Assembly (NCBI GenBank): GCA_014529675.2
Contig: CP076040.1
Span: forward strand, 1,984,001 to 2,048,000
Origin: Opitutia bacterium ISCC 52
Lineage (GTDB): Bacteria > Verrucomicrobiota > Verrucomicrobiia > Opitutales > UBA2995
Length of the DNA stretch: 64,000 nt
Direction: 5' to 3'
This document shows positions 18,730-28,279 of this stretch, piece after piece. The notes below the pieces were generated by a model that was not told where the DNA came from, searched no databases, and worked only from the letters and a program-made list of their open reading frames with translations. The translations under genes were made by a program, and so were the position numbers. Positions within the stretch are counted from its first letter, which is position 1. Each line of letters begins with the position of its first letter.

Positions 18730-19611
18730 TTAATTGATTTCGAACGTCAGAGATCCCCACAAGGATAATACGTTCAAATCTTGGTTCTCTGATGTTGGCT
18801 CGAGAAAAATTGTGTTTGCCCACCAAATCCCTGAGTCCGTTACTGGGAATTCGATAATCCCTGCATCGTTGGTTTTGTATACTGTAATCAAGTCCATACT
18901 TTTCTTCAATGCTCCCGGTTTTCTGCTAACAAGGATCGATTGGTTCTGTAGGGGGATGCCAAGGTGAAGGGCTTGTAATTTAAGTGTATCGCCTTTTTTG
19001 GTACGTGATGGATGCATTAAAGGTACGATTTCTATTCGCTGACCTATGGGTTGTGTAACGTTTTCAGTGTATTCGTCACCTACTTGAATGATCGTTTTTG
19101 CGATTTTCGTATAGCCCTCGACGATTATATCTGAAGGCTCGTTGAAGCCCAGCACTTCAGCTGACAGATCTGAGTGAGCCTCGGTTGTTATGTACTTATT
19201 GAATGCTTCGTAATCCTGAGCAATGCGCTCTTGCTTGAAGTCTATACCCACAATCAGCGTTCCTGCATTTTGGGGAGTAAATGAGAATGAGCTGGTATCT
19301 CTTAAATCTGTTCCGCCTAGTTTAGAGGCCACGCGTTCTTTGAATCTCCAGATCTTTGACGTACTGTTGGTGCTATTCCAATCGCTATAATCTACGTCGT
19401 AAGTGCCGTTCGCCGAGTGATATTTGAGTTTATCAACCGTCGTGATAGGCTGAGGAAATACGCTCCGATCGAAAGTACCCGTAACCACAGTCATACCCAA
19501 AGCTTCCCCGGGTTCAATTTTGTGTTTATCGGGGCGAAGGAAAGTTTCGTGGGCTTGGAGCGAATTAATCCATATGCTGACGAATAGTAGTATATGAGTA
19601 GACCTTAGCAT
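18730..19611 (-). CDS. DUF4198 periplasmic protein (paralogue 1)
   Basis: A 293-residue exported protein; signal HILLFVSIWINSLQA followed by HETFLRPDKHKIEPGE, the standard DUF4198 mature N-terminus (His-Glu then LRP). Domain features include TVVTGTFDRSVFP, AKTIIQVGDEYTENVTQPIG, and C-terminal WWANTIFLEP. DUF4198 proteins are annotated as periplasmic components of Co2+/Ni2+ uptake; direct proof is lacking. It lies just upstream of the HupE/UreJ gene and is a clear paralogue of the protein at 19991-20875, with the same length and the shared AKTIIQ..YTENVTQP/HSEQVTQP region. Confidence 0.8.
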   Translation of the reverse strand: MLRSTHILLFVSIWINSLQAHETFLRPDKHKIEPGEALGMTVVTGTFDRSVFPQPITTVDKLKYHSANGTYDVDYSDWNSTNSTSKIWRFKERVASKLGGTDLRDTSSFSFTPQNAGTLIVGIDFKQERIAQDYEAFNKYITTEAHSDLSAEVLGFNEPSDIIVEGYTKIAKTIIQVGDEYTENVTQPIGQRIEIVPLMHPSRTKKGDTLKLQALHLGIPLQNQSILVSRKPGALKKSMDLITVYKTNDAGIIEFPVTDSGIWWANTIFLEPTSENQDLNVLSLWGSLTFEIN

Positions 19612-19990
19612 ATGTGGTTATTGGAAGTGTTTCCTGATGATGGGTAAAACGGACATCACATCTTCATTAAAATGCTGTAAGAAGACTTATGGCAGAAGTT
19701 TACTATATTTTGGGCGATTCAATTAATCAGGTATCCCCCTACAGATCTATAGAGTAAACCATATATCTGATTCAAAATTGATTCGCAGCCATTAAATGAT
19801 GGAATTTGGCTAAAAATCTTCTAAGCATCTCATCTAGAGCATGATATTCGATTAAATTGTCTTATTAGTTTGTTTGGGTGAAACTTGTAACTTCAAATAC
19901 ACTAAAGCCTGCGATTCAGGTATCGGGCCCAGGTGGAGTTCCCCACCTGTATAGGAGCTGAGACGTCGTCGAATCAGCTTTATTGGAATT
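19612..19990. other. Intergenic gap between the two DUF4198 genes
   Basis: No ORF I would support. The end near 19930-19979 holds two inverted repeats described separately; the rest is AT-rich with no clear signal. The gap lies downstream of the 19991 gene and upstream of the 19611 start, so it should contain the promoter of the 18730-19611/17533 pair, which I cannot place. Confidence 0.4.
19930..19979 (-). repeat. Two adjacent hairpins downstream of DUF4198 paralogue 2
   Basis: CAGGTGG (19930-19936) pairs with CCACCTG (19943-19949), and AGCTGA (19956-19961) pairs with TCAGCT (19974-19979). They lie 11 bases past the stop of the minus-strand gene at 19991. No T-run follows, so they are better read as a REP-like or mRNA-stabilising element than a terminator. 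The intervening TAGGAGC core matches the repeats at 3635 and 10942. Confidence 0.35.
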
Positions 19991-20875
19991 CTAAAGCACC
20001 TCGAAGGTCAACGAACCCCAGAACGAGTTAAAGTCCATTGTATCTTCCTCAGGAGCAGGCTGAAGGTGGATGAATTTGAGCCAGTATACAGTAGATTGGG
20101 TCACCGGCAGCTCGATAACTCCTGAGGCGTTCGAAGTTAGTATGACCCGGTCTCCATCCGTTTTTTCGTCACTGTCCTGTAATCTGCCAGCTGCAACGGT
20201 TTGCCCTTCAACTGCATGTCCATCGATAAGTATCTTGAATCTTAGAATATCGCCAGGTTTAGCATCAAAAGGATTTGTCAGGGGGACAATTTCGGCCTTT
20301 TGGCCTAGTGGCTGAGTGACTTGCTCTGAGTGCCTGTTGCCAGCCTGAATGATGGTCTTTGCGTTTTTGATGTAACGCTCTCTTACCAAGTCATCTTCAT
20401 CGATTATCCCGTAGTCGGCTAAGTTGATTTCGCAATAAGCTTCCGTTTTGAGGTAGTTCAAAAACTCTTCTGGTTCCATCGCTATTCTCGATGGATGTAG
20501 GGAAACTCCAAGAGACCAAGTTCCATGGGTCGGGAATTCTGCGTCGAATGAATTGGTGTGTTTGAGGTTAATTGAATTCGATTCTAAAAACCTGCGCCAA
20601 AAGCTCGTTTCAGATTTTGTTTCGTCCCAAGTGTCTTTTGAGTTTGAAGTGACGTCAGATGCTCCTTTGATAAGAATCTCCTCAACAATTCTGGCGGATA
20701 TCGGGTTGATGCTCTCGGCAAAAGAACCGTTTAGTACCATGACCTTTAATGGATCGTTCGGCTTTGCCTGGTAAGATTCCGGTCTGAGGAATAGATCATG
20801 CCCCATGAGGACTTGGCTTCCAGCAATCATGAAGAGCGAAGAAATGAAGAATGGGTGCGTGGGATGAAATGGCAT
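19991..20875 (-). CDS. DUF4198 periplasmic protein (paralogue 2)
   Basis: A 294-residue exported protein. Signal FFISSLFMIAGSQVLMG precedes HDLFLRPESYQAKPND, the expected mature start. It has MVLNGSFAESINP, AKTIIQAGNRHSEQVTQPLG and C-terminal VYWLKFIHLQP in the same places as paralogue 1, so the two arose by duplication and have diverged well. As a DUF4198 protein it is a candidate periplasmic metal-uptake component; the role is inferred from family annotation only. It is transcribed divergently from the M1 peptidase, 119 bases away, where both promoters should lie. Confidence 0.8.
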   Translation of the reverse strand: MPFHPTHPFFISSLFMIAGSQVLMGHDLFLRPESYQAKPNDPLKVMVLNGSFAESINPISARIVEEILIKGASDVTSNSKDTWDETKSETSFWRRFLESNSINLKHTNSFDAEFPTHGTWSLGVSLHPSRIAMEPEEFLNYLKTEAYCEINLADYGIIDEDDLVRERYIKNAKTIIQAGNRHSEQVTQPLGQKAEIVPLTNPFDAKPGDILRFKILIDGHAVEGQTVAAGRLQDSDEKTDGDRVILTSNASGVIELPVTQSTVYWLKFIHLQPAPEEDTMDFNSFWGSLTFEVL

Positions 20876-20994
20876 ACGGAGCGTGATATTTCCTGTGGAT
20901 TTAGGTCGAAATCAAAGGCGAGATTGGGATAAATTGACTTTTTAGGGTCATTTAGAAAAGTTTCGCTGCCAACTTCAAATGCCTTCTATTATCA

Positions 20995-23334
20995 ATGTCA
21001 GTTCCATCACAACTTCTCAGGGCTAGATTCCTTACCTTTCTCTTTCTCAGCATTTTCGTATCTAATTCGCTTGGTAAGCAAGCGGAGTTGTTTGAACAAT
21101 TAGGTGAAATGCTACCAACTCCCAATGAATCAAGATTAGCATCTGGAGCGCCCGGGCCTGCCTATTGGCAGCAGGAAGCAAACTACAAGATCCTTGTTGA
21201 GCTCGATGAGCAGAATCACCGTATTCATGGATCGGAGACGATAGAGTATACCAATCATTCTCCGCACACGCTGAGTTACATCTGGGTGCAATTGGACCAG
21301 AATGCACTGGCTGTAGATTCAATTCGTCAGCGAAGTATGCAGGCTCCCAATATGGAGTCTGTTGCCGGTAAACCCGCCGAATTAGAGTATGAAGGTTTTA
21401 GGGAGTTTCTCTATAATCAGCAATTTGAAGGTGGGTATGAACTGAAATCCGTAAGCGGAGTGAATGGCGAAAGCCTGGATTACTCGGTCGTTGGCACTAA
21501 CATGCGGATCGATTTGGAGAATGATCTAACTCCAGGAGCTTCTTTTGCTTTTAACATTGAGTGGTCATTTTCGATTGTAGACGAAGCGCTCGATTTCCGG
21601 CATGGAAAACGAAAGCTGAAAAACGGGGAGCATGTTTATCACCTTGCCCAATGGTATCCGAGAGTCTGCGCCTATTACGACCAGCAAGGTTGGCAGGTAA
21701 AGCCCTACATAAAGCAGGGTGAGTTTGCTTTGGAGTTTGGTGACTTCGAAGTAGAAATTACGGTTCCGAGTGATTACATCGTCGCTGCCACTGGAGAATT
21801 GGCGAATGCTTCAGAGGTATTGAGCGCCTCTATGCTGGATCGTTTGGAATACGCTGGAGATAGCTCTCGTACGGTTGATATCGTGACCGCGAAAGAAGCG
21901 GAAGAAAAGATCGGCGATAAGCCGCGCTCTCAAAAAACCTGGAAGTTCGTCGCAAAGAATGTGAGGGATTTTGCTTTTGGTGCATCTCGTGCCTATCAAT
22001 GGGATGCCATGGGGGTAGACGTGGATGGAAAAACAGTGATGGCGATGAGTGTATACCCTGCCGAAGCCGTTCCCATTTGGAAGCGTTATTCTACTGAAGC
22101 GGTAGCGCACACACTCCGTGTCTATTCTGAAATTGTATTTCCCTATCCCTATCCGGTGGCCTGGTCTGCCTGGGGTCCTGAAGGAGGCATGGAATATCCG
22201 ATGATTTCCTTCCAAACGTCACGGGATATAGACGGCAAGGGAACTTATCCAGAAGGTCACCGCAATTATGTAATCTCAGTCATTATTCATGAAGTTGGGC
22301 ACAATTGGTTTCCCATGATCGTAAATAATGATGAACGGAATTGGATGTGGATGGATGAGGGTTTGAATAGCTATGTCGATTATCGGGCTGGCAATTTAAT
22401 GGATAAGCGACTTCAGGAGAGTAATCTTCTGGGAGATCGTAGAACCGTCCGGACCATGGCTGGCTCCGATGACCCCATCATTATGGTCTCGGCTGATTTG
22501 CAAACGTCTCGAGGATTCCAATCCTACTCTAAGCCATCCTTGGGATTGCATTTACTACGTGAGAGTATTCTGGGACATGAACTCTTTGACTTTGCTTTTC
22601 AGGAATATGGCCGACGCTGGGCCTTTAAGCGTCCGACTCCTGCCGATTTCTTTCGCACGATGGAAGATGCCAGTGGTGTGGATCTGGATTGGTTTTGGCG
22701 TGGTTGGTTTTATGGAAATGATCATGTCGATATGGAGCTTGAATCGGTGAATGTTTATCGGCTCGACGATGGGAACCCGAAAACAAGTAAGCAGTTAAGC
22801 AAGGAAGAAGAGGAAGCCATACCTGATACTCCCTACGAACGCTTCCTTGCTGAAATAGATACTGTGGCCGATAAGCACAGTCATCTTCAGGATTGGTATT
22901 CAACCTACGACAAATTTGAGGCTACAGGTGCGGAAATTGGAAGCTACGAAAAGACCATCGAGAAGCTAGAGGATTGGCAGAAGGAGTTGCTAGATTTCGC
23001 TGACCTAGCCTACGTCATCTCCGTGCGAAACAAGGGTGGAATGGTCATGCCATTGGTTTTTGATATCGAGTTCCAAAAGGGAGATTCCCGCAGGCTTGAG
23101 GTGCCTGTCGAGGTCTGGCGTTATGATGATGAGGTGGTTAAGATACCTTTCCTGTCTGACAAGGAGGTCGTTCGTATGACTCTGGACCGGGATAACGCAT
23201 TTGCGGACGCCAACTTGAAAAACAATCAATATCCACCAGAAATCGAAGAGGGTAGGTATTTGCTCAAGAAAAAGAAAAAGCCCCTAAACCCCATGCGACT
23301 GGAGCTATATCCGGCTGAAGATAAGGAGGACTGA
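20995..23334 (+). CDS. Secreted M1-family zinc metallopeptidase
   Basis: A 779-residue protein with signal FLTFLFLSIFVSNSLG. The N-terminal beta-sandwich (about 60-280) is followed by the thermolysin-like catalytic domain: GGMEYPMISF (the GAMEN-like substrate loop), zinc motif HEVGHNWF (His432, Glu433, His436) and third ligand Glu455 in WMDEGLNSY, with exactly 18 residues between His436 and Glu455 as in gluzincins. A late charged region with KKKKK ends the protein. M1 peptidases remove N-terminal residues from peptides; this exported subtype is common in Bacteroidota and Verrucomicrobia and is annotated simply as M1 metallopeptidase. It is divergent to DUF4198 paralogue 2 and followed by DUF4399. 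Confidence 0.88.
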   Translation: MSVPSQLLRARFLTFLFLSIFVSNSLGKQAELFEQLGEMLPTPNESRLASGAPGPAYWQQEANYKILVELDEQNHRIHGSETIEYTNHSPHTLSYIWVQLDQNALAVDSIRQRSMQAPNMESVAGKPAELEYEGFREFLYNQQFEGGYELKSVSGVNGESLDYSVVGTNMRIDLENDLTPGASFAFNIEWSFSIVDEALDFRHGKRKLKNGEHVYHLAQWYPRVCAYYDQQGWQVKPYIKQGEFALEFGDFEVEITVPSDYIVAATGELANASEVLSASMLDRLEYAGDSSRTVDIVTAKEAEEKIGDKPRSQKTWKFVAKNVRDFAFGASRAYQWDAMGVDVDGKTVMAMSVYPAEAVPIWKRYSTEAVAHTLRVYSEIVFPYPYPVAWSAWGPEGGMEYPMISFQTSRDIDGKGTYPEGHRNYVISVIIHEVGHNWFPMIVNNDERNWMWMDEGLNSYVDYRAGNLMDKRLQESNLLGDRRTVRTMAGSDDPIIMVSADLQTSRGFQSYSKPSLGLHLLRESILGHELFDFAFQEYGRRWAFKRPTPADFFRTMEDASGVDLDWFWRGWFYGNDHVDMELESVNVYRLDDGNPKTSKQLSKEEEEAIPDTPYERFLAEIDTVADKHSHLQDWYSTYDKFEATGAEIGSYEKTIEKLEDWQKELLDFADLAYVISVRNKGGMVMPLVFDIEFQKGDSRRLEVPVEVWRYDDEVVKIPFLSDKEVVRMTLDRDNAFADANLKNNQYPPEIEEGRYLLKKKKKPLNPMRLELYPAEDKED

Positions 23335-23417
23335 TGAGGTTCTTAGTTTTTCTAGTTTGCTTTCAAAACTAAGGAACATATGCTCCAAAGTAGAATCAAT
23401 CTTTCTAAATACATTTT

Positions 23418-23840
23418 ATGAAACTACTAAGTGCTATCCTTCTACTCGCGTTTTCAACTTCAGTTTTTGCTGCCGACTTGCCAAAAACTCCCTCACCAAA
23501 AGGAGCTAAGGTGTATTTTATCGGCCTTAAAGACGGTAAGTCAGTTAAAGAGAAATTGACAGTACGCTTTGGCTTAAAAGGCATGGGTATTGCTCCAGCT
23601 GGTATCGATCTTCCAGATACGGGTCATCATCACCTGCTTATCGACATGGATGAGCTCCCTGACTTCAATTTGCCTTTGGCAGCATCTGAAAACCTCGTGC
23701 ATTTTGGAAAAGGCCAGACTGAAACCGTTTTGGAATTATCTCCAGGTAAGCATACGCTTCAGCTGGTATTTGCCGATAAGATCCATTTGCCTCACAACCC
23801 ACCTGTGATGTCGGAAAAGATTACTATCCACGTAAAGTAG
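23418..23840 (+). CDS. DUF4399 family exported protein
   Basis: A 140-residue protein: signal LSAILLLAFSTSVFA, then an immunoglobulin-like small domain with KVYFIGLKDG, PDTGHHHLLID (HHH at about 71-73) and GKHTLQLVFADKIHLPHNPPV. This is the DUF4399 domain in full. The clustered His residues could bind metal, which would suit the metal-uptake-like genes to the left, but that is inference. The following gap 23841-23999 has no feature I can support. Confidence 0.8.
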   Translation: MKLLSAILLLAFSTSVFAADLPKTPSPKGAKVYFIGLKDGKSVKEKLTVRFGLKGMGIAPAGIDLPDTGHHHLLIDMDELPDFNLPLAASENLVHFGKGQTETVLELSPGKHTLQLVFADKIHLPHNPPVMSEKITIHVK

Positions 23841-23999
23841 GATAGTTTTGGACAAACATCCCCTCAACTCAAGGTTCGCAAAGTCTTTGGATTAGACTTC
23901 TGGATTGAAGTCCATTGGCTCCTTCAGCTTGTTGCACGGCAGCTCAATTTTTTTAAGCGTTTGGGCGAATGGTATTTTCGGTCGGCCGAATTCTGGGTT

Positions 24000-25220
24000 T
24001 TAGTTCCTTGCAGTTGATCTTCGGGCTAGCAGTAAGCAGGCTGTGCCAGCAGCAATGACAAATACGGCTACGTAGGCCGATTGGTTCGGCTGTAGCACAC
24101 TTAGTAACCAATAAGCTGATACAGGAGCTAAAATACCTCGTAAACCGTTGAGCAGTGAAAACGCGCTGATGTAGTCTGCGATGGTGTGCTTGGGAACAAC
24201 CTTAGTAATCCATAAGTGATTGTGGACTTTCTGCGCGCCCATCGAGAGGCCAAAAATAGCCATCGCCAAAAGCATGATCCAATAATTGGTAGTGAAGAAA
24301 AAGAGCAGGGTGCTAACGATCATGAGTCCACCCATGATGGCCTGAGTTGATTCCAGGCGAAAATGATCAAATAGCCTTCCCCAAGTCCGACTACTTATCA
24401 AAGCAACGGTCATCGGAAGTATAGCAAATAACCAGGTGATCTGGCTGTTAGTTAAGTTTATTCCATATATTTCATTTGCCAGGTACTCCATTCGAATGGG
24501 GAGCATTATGTAGTTTCCCAATTCCAGTAATGACCAGAGAAGCGAAAGCTTGGCAAAATGTGTGTTTTTCCAGAACAGCTGAACCGTGTGGTAGGGGAAA
24601 CGGCTTTTAGGTCGTCTCAATCTAGGGGATGGTAAATTGAAGTAACAAAATGCAACCAGATAATAAGCGGCTGCAGCTGAAGCCAGAACCCATACGTAAT
24701 TCCTCAAACTGGCATCCATTAGGTAGCCGAAAGACAAAGAGCAGACTAAAAACACTATCCCTCCAATCATGACCGTAGTGCCCACTTTTCTGCCTCGAAT
24801 TTCGGGTCGATAATTCTCGGCGAGAATTCTTGGTAATAGCGTGAAGCCCTGAACCCCAATGATCATCGATATGGTGACTGCGATTACGAAATATTCAGTG
24901 GTTTTAGCAAATACACTAGCGGTAAAACAGACAGCCGTCGTTGAAGTGTAGATGACACAGGCGATATTGCACCTAAGTCTAAAGTAGGAAGCCATCCACA
25001 GGAACACAGGCATTAGAAACATGCCTGCCCATAAGGCTGAAGCGACTATACTTTTTTGAGTGCTGGATGCATCGAACACGCGGATGGCAATGAGTAGAAT
25101 AAAGGTGCTGAAAACAGCATCATTAACACCCGCAGAAATGCCCCGAATCCTGTCCCAGAAATACGTGACTTGCTCTATGTGCTGACGTTTGGCGTCTGGT
25201 GGCCTGGTTTGATCACTCAC
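24000..25220 (-). CDS. Major facilitator superfamily transporter
   Basis: A 406-residue membrane protein with about 12 hydrophobic segments. The N-terminal region NYRPEIRGRKVG and the loop RLRRPKSRFPYHT separate the two six-helix bundles in the usual way. It starts with GTG at 25220 and is divergent from the dehydrogenase at 25362, with 141 bases between. The substrate cannot be told from sequence; the neighbourhood (sugar dehydrogenases) suggests a sugar or sugar-acid carrier, which is only context. Confidence 0.75.
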   Translation of the reverse strand: MSDQTRPPDAKRQHIEQVTYFWDRIRGISAGVNDAVFSTFILLIAIRVFDASSTQKSIVASALWAGMFLMPVFLWMASYFRLRCNIACVIYTSTTAVCFTASVFAKTTEYFVIAVTISMIIGVQGFTLLPRILAENYRPEIRGRKVGTTVMIGGIVFLVCSLSFGYLMDASLRNYVWVLASAAAAYYLVAFCYFNLPSPRLRRPKSRFPYHTVQLFWKNTHFAKLSLLWSLLELGNYIMLPIRMEYLANEIYGINLTNSQITWLFAILPMTVALISSRTWGRLFDHFRLESTQAIMGGLMIVSTLLFFFTTNYWIMLLAMAIFGLSMGAQKVHNHLWITKVVPKHTIADYISAFSLLNGLRGILAPVSAYWLLSVLQPNQSAYVAVFVIAAGTACLLLARRSTARN

Positions 25221-25361
25221 TCGGCTGCCAACAAGTTCGTTTAGAGATCAATTGGCAAACTCAAAAGAACTCGTCCCGTCTGTTAGAATATGCACCATTG
25301 ATTGAAAATTTCCTAATAGTTCTGATTCCTTCGTTAATGTTCTCGCTGTCTTCCTAGATTC

Positions 25362-26783
25362 ATGAAGCGATTAATACTTCTTCTGTTCACATCTTTACCC
25401 GTTATTGGACAAAGCCCAGTAACTGAAAAGAAAAGCTCCGAAATCAACGCCTCTGAGCTGTATCAAACTTATTGTGCATCCTGCCATGGCATCAACATGG
25501 AAGGGGCACAATACTCACCACTCAGAAAGGCGGATTGGCTCTATGGCAGAGATCGGGTTCGGATCTACCGTTCCATCATGAATGGTATTTCGAATTCGGA
25601 TATGATTCCCTGGTCTCAGGTGTTTAATTCTGATCAGGGATATGCACTGACCGATTATATACTGGCCAGTCAGGATCTTTCCCCTGATGTGTCGCGAGCT
25701 TATCCGAAGCATTTAGTGACGACGGATTATGTTGTCAAAGTGGAGCCATTAGCTACGGAAGGATTTACCTCCTCTCCTTGGAGCATTGAATTTATTGACG
25801 AACGAAGGGCTCTGATCAGCCAACGGCGAGGAGGCTTGCTGTGGATGGTAGATGGTGCTTTGAATTCAAAGCCGATTGAGGGGACTCCCAAGCCTCTCCA
25901 GCAAGGGGATGGTGGAATGTATGACATCGCGATCGATCCAGACTATGCTACCAATGGATGGATCTATTTTTCCTATGTTCATTCTTTGGGCGATCCAAAC
26001 ACCCGTGAGGATCCTGCTATGACTCGCGTGGTCCGTGGCAAAATAAAAGATCACAATTGGATGGATGAAGAAGTGATATTTGCTCTTCCGGATTCTGAAC
26101 ATGTGACACGGGGAACTCGGTGGGGAAGTCGCTTGTTATTTGATCGTGACGGATATCTCTATTTCTCAATTGGTGACCTGGGTCGAAATGACGAGGTTCA
26201 AGACCCGACAAAACCAGGTGGTAAAATCTATCGCATTTTCCCTGATGGTTCTATTCCTCCCGACAATCCCTATGTTGGTTATTCGGATGCCATAGAAGCC
26301 ATTTATACCATTGGAAATCGAAATATGCAGGGTATCAATCAGCATCCTGATAACGGAGCCATCTGGGCGACAGAGCACGGTCCAATGGGGGGTGATGAGC
26401 TGAATATCCTTGGGCTCGGCAAGAACTATGGTTGGCCGGTTATTAGTTGGGGAATCAACTACAACGGGAGCAAAGTCACTGAATTGACTGAGTATGAAGG
26501 CATGGAGCAGCCTATCAAGTATTGGACACCTTCACCCGCATTGAGCGCGGTTGAATTTTATACCGGAGATCTTTTCAAAAAATGGAAAAACAATATTCTA
26601 GTCGGCGCTTTGGCATTTGAAGAAATTAAACGCTTACGGGTAGGAGAAACCAAGGTACTGTCCGAAGAAGTGATCTTGAAAACTTACGGCCGTGTTCGTG
26701 ATATTAAAACAGGACCCGACGGCGCTATTTATGTAGTACTGAATAATTCGCATGCCATTCTTCGACTTACACCGGAAATATAG
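25362..26783 (+). CDS. Cytochrome c - PQQ-dependent sugar dehydrogenase fusion (GSDH family)
   Basis: A 473-residue secreted protein. Signal LILLLFTSLPVIGQ precedes a small cytochrome c domain (about 28-105) with CASCH at 38-42 and a distal Met in SNSDMIPW. The rest (about 125-473) is a soluble glucose/sorbosone dehydrogenase propeller with WSIEFIDERRALI, GDGGMYDIAIDPDY, YLYFSIGDLG, WATEHGPMGGDELN and VRDIKTGPDGAIYV. GSDH enzymes oxidise aldose sugars using PQQ; the N-terminal haem gives an on-board electron acceptor, which passes electrons to the respiratory chain. A decayed tandem copy follows immediately. Confidence 0.9.
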   Translation: MKRLILLLFTSLPVIGQSPVTEKKSSEINASELYQTYCASCHGINMEGAQYSPLRKADWLYGRDRVRIYRSIMNGISNSDMIPWSQVFNSDQGYALTDYILASQDLSPDVSRAYPKHLVTTDYVVKVEPLATEGFTSSPWSIEFIDERRALISQRRGGLLWMVDGALNSKPIEGTPKPLQQGDGGMYDIAIDPDYATNGWIYFSYVHSLGDPNTREDPAMTRVVRGKIKDHNWMDEEVIFALPDSEHVTRGTRWGSRLLFDRDGYLYFSIGDLGRNDEVQDPTKPGGKIYRIFPDGSIPPDNPYVGYSDAIEAIYTIGNRNMQGINQHPDNGAIWATEHGPMGGDELNILGLGKNYGWPVISWGINYNGSKVTELTEYEGMEQPIKYWTPSPALSAVEFYTGDLFKKWKNNILVGALAFEEIKRLRVGETKVLSEEVILKTYGRVRDIKTGPDGAIYVVLNNSHAILRLTPEI

Positions 26784-26799
26784 GTATTCATATCTGACC

Positions 26800-28219
26800 G
26801 TGTTTACCAGACTCCTTTCTTCGTTTCCGGTTGTTGCCACTTTGCTCCTTGCTTTTTGCGGCAGATCCTTTGAGCAAGAGTCGTTTTCACCTGAGCAGCT
26901 CTATCAGCTTCACTGTGCAAATTGTCATGGAAAAAAGATGGAATGAGCGCAATCTGCACCACTTATAAAAGATAATTGGCTGTAAGGCAGAGATCGTCCT
27001 CGCATGTTGCGGAACATCATGTATGGAATTCCCAATACAGACATGATTGCCTGGAGTTCGGTCCTTAAAGAAGATGATTGCGAGGCGTTACTTGATTATA
27101 TCATCGCTGCTCAGGAAAAACCACCGACCAACTACCGAGCTTTTCCAAAAACACTCGAGACCAAAGATCATATTATCAAGGTAGAGGTGCTTGTTGAAAC
27201 CTGATTTGACTCAGCTCCCTGGGTATTGAGTTCGTGGACGAACGGCGAGCGTTGATCACGGAACGTCGTGAAGGGCTTCGATGGATGGTGGACGGAGTAA
27301 TGGATGATGTGCCCATTCGGGGAATACCTGTAGCAACCCATTATGGAGATTCAGGGATGTTTGATTTGGCCTTGCACCCTGATTATGAGAAGAATGGATG
27401 GATCTACATTGCCTATGTTCATCCTTTAGATGATCCTGATTCAAGGGAAGCGGCTGCGGCAACGCGGGTTATTCGCGGACGAATAAAAGGACATCAGTGG
27501 GTGGATCAGGAAGCTATTTTTATTGTAACTGTAGAGCTTTATATACAGCCGGGTAGGGGCCATGGGGGAGTCGTTTGCTTTTTGCTAATGATGGGTACTT
27601 ATATTTTTCTATAGGTGATAGCACAAATCTTGATAAGGTTCAGTCGCTGGATAAACCTCAAGGAAAGGCGTTTCGATTGAACCCTGATGGCACAATACCT
27701 GATGGTAATCCCTTTGTTGGGAATCTAGGAGCGCTCAAAGGAATTTTCTCAATTGGCAATCGCAATATTCAAGGCCTAGACCAAAATCCTGTTACCCATG
27801 AAATTTGGGCCACCGAGCATGGGCCTATGGGGGGAGACGAAATGAATATTATTCGCTCGGGCAGAAATTATGGTTGGCCCATTATTTCCCACGGAAAAAG
27901 CTACGATGGAGAACCGTTTCCCATTGAACGGAAAGGCATGGAGCAACCCGTAACGCATTGGACTCCTTCTCCCGGGATTTGTCCTTTGGAATTCTACACG
28001 GGGGAGTTGTTTGGAAAATAGAAACACCAGGCTTTGATAGGAGCTTTGGCTTACGAAGAAATCAAACGGGTGGAAATTCATAACAATCAGGTGGCATTCG
28101 AGGAAGTCCTAATGAAGAATCAAGGTCGTGTCCGTGACATCAAAACCGGGCCGGATGGCGCCATTTACGTACTAACAAATAATCCACATGCAGTACTTCG
28201 GCTAACACCTGAAAATTAG
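26800..28219 (+). pseudogene. Decayed tandem copy of the cytochrome c-GSDH fusion
   Basis: From GTG 26800 the sequence aligns along its whole length with the intact protein at 25362 (CANCHGKKME against CASCHGINME; NGWIYIAYVHPLDDPD against NGWIYFSYVHSLGDPN; WATEHGPMGGDEMNI). It carries four nonsense codons: TGA 26944-26946 and TAA 26983-26985, TGA 27202-27204, TAG 28019-28021 (where the partner has Trp). It also changes frame twice, once near 27220-27235 and once near 27520-27575, so no full product can form. The copy arose by duplication and then decayed. Only short pieces of it are open reading frames. Confidence 0.9.
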
Positions 28220-28279
28220 AGTAGCACCGCCGTCCCGCCTGTGCATTCTTGAAATCCGTTTAATTACTGAATTTTTCAA

